In this document: piece by piece, positions 46,101 through 55,490 of the stretch
How the letters are laid out: each line of letters opens with the position of its first letter
Numbering within the stretch: the stretch's first letter is position 1
Origin: Trichaptum fuscoviolaceum
Lineage: Eukaryota; Basidiomycota; Agaricomycetes; Hymenochaetales; Trichaptaceae
Length of the DNA: 64,000 nucleotides
Assembly (NCBI GenBank): GCA_910574455.1
Contig: CAJSYZ010000005.1
Span: forward strand, 2,480,001 to 2,544,000
Direction: 5' to 3'
Position numbers and translations under genes: made by a program
Notes under the pieces: generated by a model
What the model was told of the DNA's origin: nothing
What the model saw: the letters and a program-made list of their open reading frames with translations, nothing else
Databases searched by the model: none

Positions 46101-49100
46101 TCCTGGGCACTGCCGCTTTGCTGTAGCGTGGGAACTACGCTTCTGAGCAACCATATTAGGGTACCAGTGTGTTCTGGGCCCCTCTGGGTCCTTCCTAAAG
46201 CGGTAAAAATCATCATAAAATAGATAATTATATTCATTTGCACCTGCATATATGCAGGCTTCCCCTGGGCTTACCAGCAGTAGATAAAATACACTAAAAT
46301 CATACAATATTAGTAGAAGCATATCAAACATGATCTGGATGGCTAAATATGGTAATACCAGCTGGGAACATGTGTAGAACATCAAAACATGTTCTATTTT
46401 TACTGCTGAACATATGGGGCCCATTAAACCACATTGGGGTATCTCCAGAATGCAAATTTTGATGTGAATCCAATGCGACGTGCTAAACGAGCTGAAACGG
46501 GCTTTTACGGCGCCAAAATACGCATTTTTCATATTGTTACAGAATATTCTTTATTTAAATGTTATTTTTGTTACAGCACTTCTACTGCACGTAAAGGCAT
46601 GTATAAATAGTCAAAATGGTACAGCACGACGAGGAGAACAATAATATGAGCTTAGAATAGCTACGCGGGGGCTACATATAGCTCTAGCACACTAACTATT
46701 TTCGGAGTGCATGCAATTATTGGTAGTTGTTCATATGCATGTATGTACACTGTATTTATGTTCTGATGGCTTTAAATAGTTCTCTATATATACCTCTCAT
46801 GCTGTACGAGGTTTTGCGGCAATCGGAGCGCATTTCAAATTGATATAAGGCATACAATTTTCGGAAAGAATGGTTAATTGTAATTTACTGGGAGGGTTAT
46901 GGGTCAGGCACATAGTGCCAAACATTCACTATAAGTATTCTAAACATAATTCAAGTGCATGTTTGAGGTACAGAGTGAATCTGTAAGTTATATGTGTTTC
47001 TGACATAACATGTACATTCTGATATCACATATAGCATGTCATCCTACAATGTTGGATATGACTTCCACATTCCAATGACATCTTAAACATGCACTTGAAT
47101 TATGTTTAGGATACTTATAGTGAATGTTTGGCACTATGTGCCTGACCCATAACCCTCCCAGTAAATTACAATTAACCATTCTTTCCGAAAATTGTATGCC
47201 TTATATCAATTTGAAATGCGCTCCGATTGCCGCAAAACCTCGTACAGCATGAGAGGTATATATAGAGAACTATTTAAAGCCATCAGAACATAAATACAGT
47301 GTACATACATGCATATGAACAACTACCAATAATTGCATGCACTCCGAAAATAGTTAGTGTGCTAGAGCTATATGTAGCCCCCGCGTAGCTATTCTAAGCT
47401 CATATTATTGTTCTCCTCGTCGTGCTGTACCATTTTGACTATTTATACATGCCTTTACGTGCAGTAGAAGTGCTGTAACAAAAATAACATTTAAATAAAG
47501 AATATTCTGTAACAATATGAAAAATGCGTATTTTGGCGCCGTAAAAGCCCGTTTCAGCTCGTTTAGCACGTCGCATTGGATTCACATCAAAATTTGCATT
47601 CTGGAGATACCCCAATGTGGTTTAATGGGCCCCATATGTTCAGCAGTAAAAATAGAACATGTTTTGATGTTCTACACATGTTCCCAGCTGGTATTACCAT
47701 ATTTAGCCATCCAGATCATGTTTGATATGCTTCTACTAATATTGTATGATTTTAGTGTATTTTATCTACTGCTGGTAAGCCCAGGGGAAGCCTGCATATA
47801 TGCAGGTGCAAATGAATATAATTATCTATTTTATGATGATTTTTACCGCTTTAGGAAGGACCCAGAGGGGCCCAGAACACACTGGTACCCTAATATGGTT
47901 GCTCAGAAGCGTAGTTCCCACGCTACAGCAAAGCGGCAGTGCCCAGGAATATTTTCTGATTTTTTGGTTATTTTCATGCTATTTGAGAAGGCCTGTAGCA
48001 CCTGCAAAGGTTAATTTGAGTTTATTCCCACAGCCTCCTCTAAAGCGGCACCAAGTGACCTGGAACCTGCCAGACTCAGGGTCCTGGACCCTGCTGTGCC
48101 TCATATCTCAAAATAGATGGAAATTATGAAATTCTGATTTATTACAGCATGCTATCAATCAACAGTGCCTGAATGCTATAATTAACCTAAAAAAGCGGTG
48201 GGTATACAAATGTATTATTCTATTATCCAGTGCTATAATCCCAAAAGGTATTGCATGCCTAGTATTCCCTAGGTATGCATCCCCTGAATCAATGTACAGC
48301 AAGGCTGATTCACCCTACACTGCTTCAGCCAGCATTTGCTGAGTGTTGATGTAGTGGATGGTTTACAGCAACACTGTACTTCATTCAATCAGCTACCTGG
48401 CAGCAGTGCGCGAAATCAGAGGCGTCGCATTCCACGATGAATTGCCGCGACATGTCTGGCATCATCAGGACGGGGGCGGTCGTGAACATGCGCTTGAGAT
48501 AGTCGAAAGCGAACTGCTGGTTTTCTGTCCAGGCCCAACGAATGTCCTTCTTCAGCAGCGTCGTGAGCGGTTTGACGATGTGCGAGAAATCCCGAATAAA
48601 GCGTCGATAGAAATTCGCGAACCTGAGGAAGGCTTGAATGTCTTTCACCTTTTTCGGGTTAGGCCAGTCGAGGACCGCCTGTACTTTGGCGGGATCCATC
48701 GCCACCTTTCCCTGCGAAATAATCATCCCGAGATACTCGACGGAAGTCTGTTTGAATTTGCACTTTTCGGGTTTACAGAACAAGTCGTTTTCGCGCAGCC
48801 GCTTAAGGACTTCCCGTACGTGTTCCTCGTGCTGCGATTCATCTTCAGAAAAGATTAGCAAGTCGTCAAGATAGATGATCACGTATACTCCAATGAGGTC
48901 TTTGAAGATATCGTTCATCATGTGCTGGAAAGTCGCCGGGGCATTCGTGAGCCCGAATGTCATCACCGTCGGTTCGAAATGTCCTGCCTGAGTACGAAAT
49001 GCGGCCTTCCACTCGTCGCCTTGCTTTAGTCGTACGTTGTGGTAGCCCCATCGCAAATCTAACGTCGTGAAAACCTTCGCCTTTTGCAGTGCGTCTACGA

Positions 49101-52100
49101 GTTCCATCGTGAGGGGAAGCGGGTATCGATTCTTGACCGTGATATCGTTCAGTCTTCGGTAATCGACTACCATGCGCAAGGTTCCGTCCTTTTTCTTGAT
49201 AAAGAAGACGGGAGCCGCTGCAGGGGATTTCGAAGGTCGTATGTATCCTTTGCGCAGGTTTTCGTCAACGAATTCGCGAAGGGCGTCGCGTTTGGCCGGG
49301 GCCAAAGGATAGATTTTGCTGTACGGGGGAACCTTCCCGGGTTCTAAATCTATGGCGTGATCATACGGCTTGCGCAGTGGAAGCCTTTCGGATTCAACTT
49401 TCGAGAAAACGTCGGCAAACTCACGAAATTCGGGGGGAACTAGTTCCTCGAAGGTTTTCTCGCCTTCCTTCACTGCTGACTTCTCAGCGATGGCCTGGGA
49501 GTGGGTGTACGAGGCGGCAATTTTGTATGCGAAATGGTCGTCCGTCGTGACGAAGTAGGACTCAGCGTCGTGGTACAGGTCCCAATATTTTTCTGAGTAC
49601 CGAAATCCCGGTGGGACAGCTTCCCATTCGGCCTGGGTCTTGTCGGGCCCCCAGGGGGTCTCGACTTCTTCTGCTATGGCGAGGCGGGGAAGTGGGACCA
49701 GGCGTTGCTGGTTGTCACACTGAGGCGGGCAGCGGTTGAGATCGACCACATCGTTGGTCCAGTCAATGGTTGGGTTATGGTGCCGCAACCAGTCGATCCC
49801 CATGATGATATCGTCGTCACCAATATCCGCGACGGCCATGGTCAACTGTTCTAAGTGTCCCTTCATCTTGACGTTGAGGACTACTTCCTTGGTGATGCAT
49901 CCAATCGCGTTCGGGGAATTGTCCGCGTTGCGCAAAAGTATCGGGATTACCAAGTCCCGGGTCTGGAGTCCGTGTCGCGAAACGTAGCGGGAATTTATGA
50001 AAGTTCCCGACGCACCGCTGTCTAACATTACTGTGGCTAAGACATCCGTCTTTCCGTCGCTAACCTGTACCGGGAACTTCAAATGTCGTCGAAGACAACG
50101 GTCTATTGTAGAGATGGTTAAATACAAGGGACCATTATTAAGAGAGTTCTTCGGCCACAAGGGCGGTTGGGTCGTATAGGGCGCGACTGAGCAATACGAC
50201 CCTACTGAAAATCCGCTGGGGGCGGGGCTTCGGGATTGTGAACGTTCTTGGCGGCGGGCGTCATGGCGGCGAATGCGTTCTGTAGCACGGACTGCTGCAC
50301 ATTCTGGACGTACTGTTCCGCCATACGTTTGAGCGTTTCTTCGAACGACTGGAGCGCGGGGGGCGATGGGCTCGACGGGGACGTGGATTTCGTAGCCTTT
50401 AGGTTTCGGGATGGCGGTCGCGTTGGGCAATCGCTCACCAAATGGTCTTTTTCTCCGCAGTAGTAGCATAGTCCCTTACTCCTGCGCTCCCGGCGCACCC
50501 TGTCAATCTCCATTGCGTTGGGATCCTTCGTCAAGCTTGCGCCCGCAGTCGGGATCGTACGCGGAGCTGAACTAGTGGTGCCGGGATTGCTTCGGGGCGT
50601 AGCCGCTGGCTTTGATACTGGTCCATAGGCGTGTGCGAGCCTTAGCTTCTCGTCCGTCTCGGAAACCCAATTGACGTAGGCATCGAATTTCATATCCTTC
50701 GCCTCTGTGCTGGCGATGTGCTGGCGAACCTGGTCTTTGAGTCCCTTCCGGAACATGTCGAGGTAGATGACATCCGTCGTTGCGTCCTTAGGCCACCCGG
50801 TGAGGGCTTGGAGGGCACGGAATTGCGACGCAAACTCGGCGACCGTTCCTGTCTGGCGTAGGCGCATCAGCTTGTCGGCTGCGGCTTTGTCTGCATCGAT
50901 TTCTCCGTAAGAGGCGCGAAGGGCGGTGAACAGGGCTTCCAGGCTGGCGGCTTCTGGCGGTGTCGGGATGTCCTGGAGTCGATCTAGAATGGGTCGTGCC
51001 CAGTCTTGCGCCGGTCCCCGCAGTAGCATCAGGGCGAATGCGACCTTGCGGGTTTCGTCCAGCCCCGGATGTTGTCCGAACAGGTAGAGCTTAATCTGGT
51101 GAATCCAGTTTTCCAGCTTGGCTCGTTCGCCTTCGAAGGTGTCGGGAAGCTTCATCTTGAGCCCTGCTCCACCCCCAGACGGGGAGGCGGGCTGGCTTGC
51201 GATTTGGGCTTCTAACGCCCGGTTGGCGTGCTTGAGCTGGGCGACTGTGTTCTGAACCTGATTGTGTTCGTTGACTAGCTTGGAGTAGCGTTTTTCGAGG
51301 GTGTCGAGGCGATCAAGGATGGGCTGGAGTTTGTCTTCCTCCATCAAGGAGCTCGGGGACGGGAAAGCGAAGGTATCTGCGAGTCCTCCCCATTCCTGGT
51401 GGGACGACATCGCTGGTCGGCGGTACGGGTGCGGGGGTAGAAGTAAAGAGCGTGAGGGTGTCGAGTCCGAGCGGCGGTGAGCCAGGACTTTTGACCTAAT
51501 GTTACGACCATCGGGAATTGTAGCGGGAAACAGTTTCGGGAAACTGGAATTCGCGACAAGAACCCGCGTTCGGGAATCTGGATTCGCGACTGGGAACGAG
51601 CGTGGGAATTCAGGCGGGGAAACGCGCGGGATTCTATCCAGGCGCGTCGCGGGATTCTCAAGGCCAGCTAGGACTCTTCACTGCTTTGAACGTCAAGTAA
51701 GCGGATCCCTAAGGAAGCACTCCACAAGTAAGTATTGCGCAACTAACTACACAGGAGAAAAGAGAGAGATCGCACCTAAGGAAGCACTCCACAAGAGGTC
51801 AAAAGTGGGGTGCTCCTTACGATGCCTACAGCTATTTATCTACTTCGTAAAGACTGTATAGTTAATCTACGCTAAGTGTCCTTGCGCAATGCGCACCTAT
51901 CTACTACAAACGATACATGCTACGACCGCAATGCTAGGCATGTCCATCCCGTCTCTCCAGATGGCTACGGCCTGTCCGTGGACGTCAGCGTCCGGTCCGG
52001 GGCCGCAACTAGCCAGACTAGGTATGCCAGACTGTTGCAGGTCGTCACCTTGAGGTACTAGTGGATTAATGAACGTATGTTGATAAGTGAATGTACGTGT

Positions 52101-53845
52101 GCCGTGGCGGGTCGTCGTAAATGAGTGTGTGTATGCGTGCATGGTTGCCGGGACGGTGGTGCGGGATAAGTCACGTGAGCATGGGGTCGTGCGATTCGGG
52201 AATGAGGTTTCGCGCGGGGAATCCAGTGGCGGGATTCTCCCCGCGGGATTGTCTGCTCATGTCGGGATCCTTGGCGGGAAAGTGCGGGAAATGAGAAAAG
52301 GGGCCCGGGATCTCGACATTACCCCCCTCCAAAGGCGCATTGATACACTCTAAACGTGAGCATTCACCTTCTTTTCTTAATAGTCTGGTGGTCGAAAGAT
52401 GTCGTTAGCACCTCGAGCACCGTCGCTTGCAATGACGAGAGCGTCCCGCACCCCCGGACCCGAAGTGATAGTGACTGGGGCTTATCAAGGTCATCGCAAA
52501 GTCTCTCATACTACTAGCTCAGTTTGTCGAATCAAATTCATTTCTATGACATATTTTGCTGATGTACGTATATGCAGACATCAGTGGGACTTGAGGACAA
52601 GGATCGAAATGAAGGAAGGGAAGGATCTCGCGTGCCAGGCAGGAAAAGGGCGACAAACCAGTGTCTCCCTCCCGGTACTCAGGCAGGATGGACTCATATT
52701 CTATTACCTTCACTATTTCGCGCAGTTGGAAAGTCCGTCACACCATGGCAAACCCCGGACAATAAGCTCATCAGCTCATTGTGGGGGAAAGTGTTTGATT
52801 CTGTGGAACTCATTTACGAAACTCAGTTCGCCGATATCTGTTCTCTAGTTGAGTCATTTTTACTTATTCTCAAATCACTTTACCAAATTGAGATGCAATC
52901 CTCGTATTTCAGGCGGCCCAGAGATGCTCTGATAGCTGGCGCAAGAAGCTGTTTGAGAAAGCTGAGCAATCAGTTGCTAGTTTTATCAGCGGCGAACAAT
53001 CAAAGTCAATGCAAAACAAAGCAATTGTGAAGATGTTGCAGACGCTAGTTGACAAGAAGAAAGCCGAACCGTTTCTATGGGAAAGCTGGTATAGTATGGA
53101 GAGGGTAAGTAAAAGAGTGTTTATTGTTGCATTTTGTGTCCATGCATTGACCCTAAATGTACAGAAGCAAGGACTGTTCTGCTCTGACCTTGTGGTCTCA
53201 GTGTTGTCCGTACACATTGTCTTGGCCATGGGTCGGCATAAAATACTGGACAGAAACACCATAGGAAAGCCTATCGGTGCCCTCGCCCTTGCGGCAACAG
53301 CGGTATCTACTTTTTTCAGCACTTATATTGTCCTTATTTGCTGATCTTCCCATGGATAGGTCAAGGTTGCCATTGATAAACAGGTGGCTCGGTTGCAAAA
53401 TATCAAAGAAGAACTTGGCGGCGCTGAGTGGTATTTCACTAGCGCTCTGTGGCAGCCTCATACGGACGACTATGTTAACTTGTTGTCGAATCCCTCTTTC
53501 TTCACTGAATCAAACTGGGAAAAGGTTCGATCCCGCCTCCTAGCTTACGATGCCAGTACAGATATCGATACGAGAAAGAACACCGAACTTGTTGGATCGG
53601 GTATCACTGGCAGGGACTTTTCCTTGTATTTTGACGTTGTAGATGCAGATTCGACCTGCGAGAAAGCGTATGACGAAGGCGCTGATAATTGGGAAGACGG
53701 AACCGACGGAACCGACGATAAGGGCGAAGAGTGTGAGGGGGCTGAGTATAGAGGCGAGGTGGAAGGTGATGCAGAGGACGAGCATGCTAATGCTGAGGGT
53801 GACGACAACCTGAGCGAGAGCGGGGACGAGGGTGTTGACAAGATT

Positions 53846-53879
<34 letters not shown>

Positions 53880-54180
53880 ATTTAGGTGGAGATGGTGATC
53901 ATGAGGAGGACGACGCTTCAAAATGGGATTCGGCTACGGACTGCGTAGACTTCTAAGGGCAAATCGATCACTGGTGAGCCTCTTCTTTTCGTTTCTGTCC
54001 GTGCGCTCAATATTATATTACCATCGACTTGCAGAGCAGCCTTCGTTTCTACTGGTACGCCAAAGAACATGCAGAATTGAAGGCACGGCAGCGAAATGTG
54101 GCCTGCCACTGCCCGTCACGGCAGAGGTTCGGGATAATGTCGTGGCGGATCCCATGATAGCGACTGCTATGCTTAGTCTT
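40178..54180 (+). CDS. Multi-exon coiled-coil protein gene next to Plavaka, split by Gypsy-2
   Basis: ATG at 40178 (MSTQRQTRAKNREKHPG), then a Lys/Glu/Ala-rich coiled coil (40336-40650). One base-run length difference near 40290 breaks the frame (RQKGGMRH-stop versus KVRQAERRDEAL). Many micro-exons with GTAAGT/TTGCAG-type introns follow to 42770. After Gypsy-2 the gene resumes near 52370. Later exons include RGLFCS-type KQGLFCSDLVVSVLSVHIV with GKPIGALALA (about 53160-53300), SNPSFFTESNWEKVRSRLLAY, and a strongly acidic tail (53640-53930). A last exon, LRFYWYAKEHAELKARQR, may end at about 54180. I know no function. Proteins of this style near such transposases suggest an accessory gene, which is inference. 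Confidence 0.5.
41270..41400. repeat. Word-rich tract in the Plavaka-adjacent gene
   Basis: It contains ACTAGTACTACTAGTAG, GCCTGCCACTCAGGCTGCC and GGTTCAAGTTGACC. It falls in an apparent gap between exons and does not read as protein. Confidence 0.5.
42777..43595 (-). repeat. Gypsy-2 3' LTR
   Basis: 819 bp, TGTTACGACC...CTCGACA on the plus strand. Its inner neighbour (minus strand GGAGGGGGG just before TGTCGAG) is the polypurine tract. The pol frame reads on into this LTR. Confidence 0.95.
43448..45562 (-). CDS. pol: Gypsy-2 pol, 3' part: RNase H, integrase, chromodomain
   Basis: Continues pol beyond the palindrome. RNase H part with HPVAFFSKSL and DHKNLLYFS. Integrase with HHCC (YHDSLPAGHPG ... 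CDTCART) and DDE core (CDFITQLP, SDRGPQF, ERVNQELE). A GPY/F-like segment (RLGPYKVKAKL) and a chromodomain (YEVEEVLDAR ... YLVRWKGYSS) follow. The frame reads past the polypurine tract into the LTR. Apart from the insertion it looks intact. Confidence 0.9.
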   Translation of the reverse strand: MSQEGDDGLIHPVAFFSKSLNDAERNYEIYDKELLAIIRALDEWRHYLEGASHKLDIVSDHKNLLYFSESRTLTRRQARWSLFLTRFDFTIRHRPGRLGGKPDAMSRRVDLQPEGEDNTGRTLLTPEMFRLKAICRGMTQVHGDQALLRRIHKSDQYEDELVDAIELVKSKAPRVLTKELEDWSTEEGLILYQGKVYVPKDETIRRDVVKTYHDSLPAGHPGRWKTFEMVSRNYWWPGMSNFVERYVSGCDTCARTKNRSQRPVGLLQPNEIPQGPWQAISCDFITQLPQSEDYDAIFVVVDRLTKQAHFIPTTSDVDAPETAELFLQHVWKLHGTPRQIISDRGPQFVAQFMKALFSRLGIKGTTSTAYHPQTDGQTERVNQELEQYLRAFIDTRQENWAGLLPMAEFAHNTKAHAATRQSPFALVYGYNPEFTIAPSDGLSTVPAADARLQELQQAQEEARAALEVAAERMKQHYDQARNEAPQYAVGDKVWLEATNVRRPGARKLLPKRLGPYKVKAKLSDLTYELKLPASLKIHPVFHVSLLSPYHEDDIPGRTQPPPPPVEVEGDLEYEVEEVLDARRFRRRFEYLVRWKGYSSAEDTWIPAKDMGNAKAKIRSFYRKHPDAPREVNAIELCDLSKIQAWRPGVAPLEGGNVEIPGPFSHFPHFPAKDPDMSRQSRGENPATGFPARNLIPESHDPMLT
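45582..48408. mobile_element. Giant palindromic element, copy 2 (2827 bp)
   Basis: Same family as 4683-7539. Tips are CAGTCCTGCCAG (left) and complemented CACTGCTGCCAG (right), flanked by a 7-bp duplication CGCGAAA (45575-45581 and 48409-48415). Arms of about 1.4 kb are nearly identical to each other but differ from copy 1 at roughly one base in twenty-five in the best-aligned 250 bp. The left tip again has the three-unit arrangement and the right tip one unit. It sits between the RT and RNase H parts of Gypsy-2 pol, and removing it with one duplication copy leaves an open pol frame. Confidence 0.9.
48416..50213 (-). CDS. pol: Gypsy-2 pol, 5' part: protease and reverse transcriptase
   Basis: Enters from gag in the -1 frame. 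Aspartic protease VMLDSGASGTFI; reverse transcriptase with FFIKKKDGTLRMVVDYRRLN and YLDDLLIF; start of RNase H (FIVECDASDFA) at the palindrome junction. In this frame the open region extends upstream over the gag tail to 50469, but that part is the overlap and not likely to be a separate start. Confidence 0.9.
50202..50214 (-). promoter_or_regulatory. Predicted -1 ribosomal frameshift site, Gypsy-2 gag-pol
   Basis: Minus strand gag ends GCG GAT TTT CAG TAG. The heptamer G GAT TTT (50214-50208) lies one codon before the stop, and pol is open in the -1 frame. GGATTTT is a known -1 slippery heptamer in dianthoviruses; its use here is inferred. Confidence 0.6.
50202..51410 (-). CDS. gag: Gypsy-2 Gag
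   Basis: 402 residues, ATG at 51410 (MSSHQEWGGLADTF). N-terminal coiled coil (ILDRLDTLEKRYSKLVNEH), then a capsid-like region with KLPDTFEGERAKLENWIHQI and PAQDWARPIL. A zinc knuckle CYYCGEKDHLVSDC fits CX2CX4HX4C. Ends at TAG 50202-50204. The partial Gypsy-3 Gag is nearly identical over its length. Confidence 0.95.
   Translation of the reverse strand: MSSHQEWGGLADTFAFPSPSSLMEEDKLQPILDRLDTLEKRYSKLVNEHNQVQNTVAQLKHANRALEAQIASQPASPSGGGAGLKMKLPDTFEGERAKLENWIHQIKLYLFGQHPGLDETRKVAFALMLLRGPAQDWARPILDRLQDIPTPPEAASLEALFTALRASYGEIDADKAAADKLMRLRQTGTVAEFASQFRALQALTGWPKDATTDVIYLDMFRKGLKDQVRQHIASTEAKDMKFDAYVNWVSETDEKLRLAHAYGPVSKPAATPRSNPGTTSSAPRTIPTAGASLTKDPNAMEIDRVRRERRSKGLCYYCGEKDHLVSDCPTRPPSRNLKATKSTSPSSPSPPALQSFEETLKRMAEQYVQNVQQSVLQNAFAAMTPAAKNVHNPEAPPPADFQ
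51500..52318 (-). repeat. Gypsy-2 5' LTR
   Basis: 819 bp. It differs from the 3' LTR at a G/A near the tip and at an A/G in GAACRTATGTTG. Immediately inside on the minus strand follows TTAGGTCAAAAGTCCTGG, the expected place of the primer-binding site; I could not match a tRNA. Confidence 0.95.
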
Positions 54181-54329
54181 GTGTAAATGACTGATGTACT
54201 TGAACGCTGAGGCACTGATAGCTACATAATGTTGTCTTATATATTTCTGATGCAATGAAATACTTGGATCGTTCTTATGCACTTAGACTCTTGAGCACTG
54301 CAATTCGTCTTACAACACTTGTCTACTGC

Positions 54330-54575
54330 TGTAATTAAAGGATGATACACTGGAGCACTGGGGTGCTGAATGCCTGAAACACTTAGAGCACTGATTCAGC
54401 CATCTTTCCTTATTTAAGCCAGCCCACACTTATTTCAGCCAACTTGTCCTGAATAATGGGAGGACATGCATGAATAAGTAAAGCTTGCCTTATTTAAGAC
54501 TTCAGTCTCTCAGGACGTTTAAGTAACACTTAAGTCACTTTCAGCAGAAAGTAGTTTCCCTGATGTCGGGAGGAT
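54330..54575 (-). repeat. Dispersed non-coding repeat, copy 2 (inverted)
   Basis: It contains CTTATTTAAGCC, CTTATTTCAG, TCAGGACGTTTAAG and ends AGAAAGTAGTTTCCCTGATG, the complement of the phrase that opens the copy at 55250. The orientation is opposite to the other two copies. 54190-54330 and 54575-55250 show no gene I can support. Confidence 0.5.
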
Positions 54576-54639
54576 TTTCAGTCCGAAGATTTCTGTAAAC
54601 CCTCCTTTCCCTTGCTCTCGGTTTCGCGGAAGCTAACCT

Positions 54640-54740
54640 CTGAGTCGGATACGCCGGTGACTTACACACTGGCACTTCAAGTTGGCACGCCGTGGGATTT
54701 GAAGGTTGCCGTGCTCAGGCTCAGTGACTGAGGCTGTGCA
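54640..54740. repeat. Short word-rich tract
   Basis: It contains TGAGTCGG, CACTGGCACTTCAAGTTGGC and TCAGGCTCAGTGACTGAGGC. Same vocabulary as the other intergenic tracts. Confidence 0.45.
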
Positions 54741-55249
54741 ACCGGGCTTCGATGTCCGATCATTGCCCAATTTAGAAATGCACCGCTGATCGGCGCGGCT
54801 TTGTCCGCGCCACTCGGAGGGTCTCTTTGCCGCAAACGCCTCTCCCAGATTCCAGAATGCAGCCGAGTACCTTTCTTGTGCACTCAAATCTGGAGGATCG
54901 CTATCTCTGACTTGCGAGCAGCGGTGATGACAAGAGCCTCGTGAGACAAGTTCAAATGTATGTATTTTCAATAGCATCCTGGAAGTAGAACACATGATGT
55001 CATCCAGCGCAGCGCTCGTGATATTATACTGTATATGTAGTACATGTGACAGAGCGCTGAAAATAACCGATACGGTAACGGTACTTAGTATAGTGATAGG
55101 GCTCTTTACCGCTGTCGATGTTAGACGCCTAGAAAGACACTGATTACTTACAATCGTTCCGCGGCTATGCAACGCAGTTTTCATGGGGAAGAGAACCACT
55201 GTCATACACATATCATGATGAGTGCTGCGGAGTCATTAATAGAAGATAG

Positions 55250-55490
55250 CCTACACTGCATCAGGGAAACTACTTTTTGCTTAAGGCAACTGACGCGTCC
55301 TGACGCTGCCTTAAATGGACTGAAGGGTTGCTATGCCTGTCTGAAATCTACTGATATGTTGCTATGCCTGTCTGAAATCAACTGATGGCCTGAACACACT
55401 GAAATAAGCCAATTTTCAGGACACACTCAGTACGTCAGTACATCAGGAGGTCAGTCAAGCATAAGTAAAGACTAAGTACAAGCATGTACA
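55250..55490 (+). repeat. Dispersed non-coding repeat, copy 3
   Basis: Shares with 3545-3935 the phrases CATCAGGGAAACT, TTTTGCTTA, CTGACGCGTCCTGACG, CTGAAATAAG and TCAGGACA. It has an internal near-duplicate of TTGCTATGCCTGTCTGAAAT. 55490-55870 continues with CAGTAC-rich simple sequence and no gene. Confidence 0.6.

Larger units (their letters stand above)
42777..52338 (-). mobile_element. Gypsy-2: chromodomain LTR retrotransposon, split by palindrome copy 2
   Basis: Minus orientation, 819-bp LTRs (42777-43595 and 51500-52318) that differ at two positions I could find. The internal region carries gag and pol, the latter cut by the 2827-bp palindrome (45582-48408). Native length is about 6.7 kb. 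Outside the 5' LTR, 20 further bases (52319-52338) are identical to the sequence that flanks the 3' LTR on its inner side, including the polypurine tract, and no clear 5-bp duplication is present. The element lies in an apparent intron of the + strand gene. Confidence 0.95.

Noticed and set aside
50214..50469. Separate start for Gypsy-2 pol at 50469
   Set aside because: The stretch overlaps the zinc-knuckle end of gag in another frame and has no protease-like content; entry by -1 shift at the gag stop is simpler.
42772..52360. GTGAG as an ordinary target duplication of Gypsy-2
   Set aside because: It does not abut the LTR on the right (37 bp between), and GTGAG is common near intron donors, so chance is likely; kept only as an alternative in the findings.
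54633..55211. 192-codon minus-strand frame
   Set aside because: No recognisable domain, overlaps a word-rich tract and simple sequence; I could not support it as a gene.
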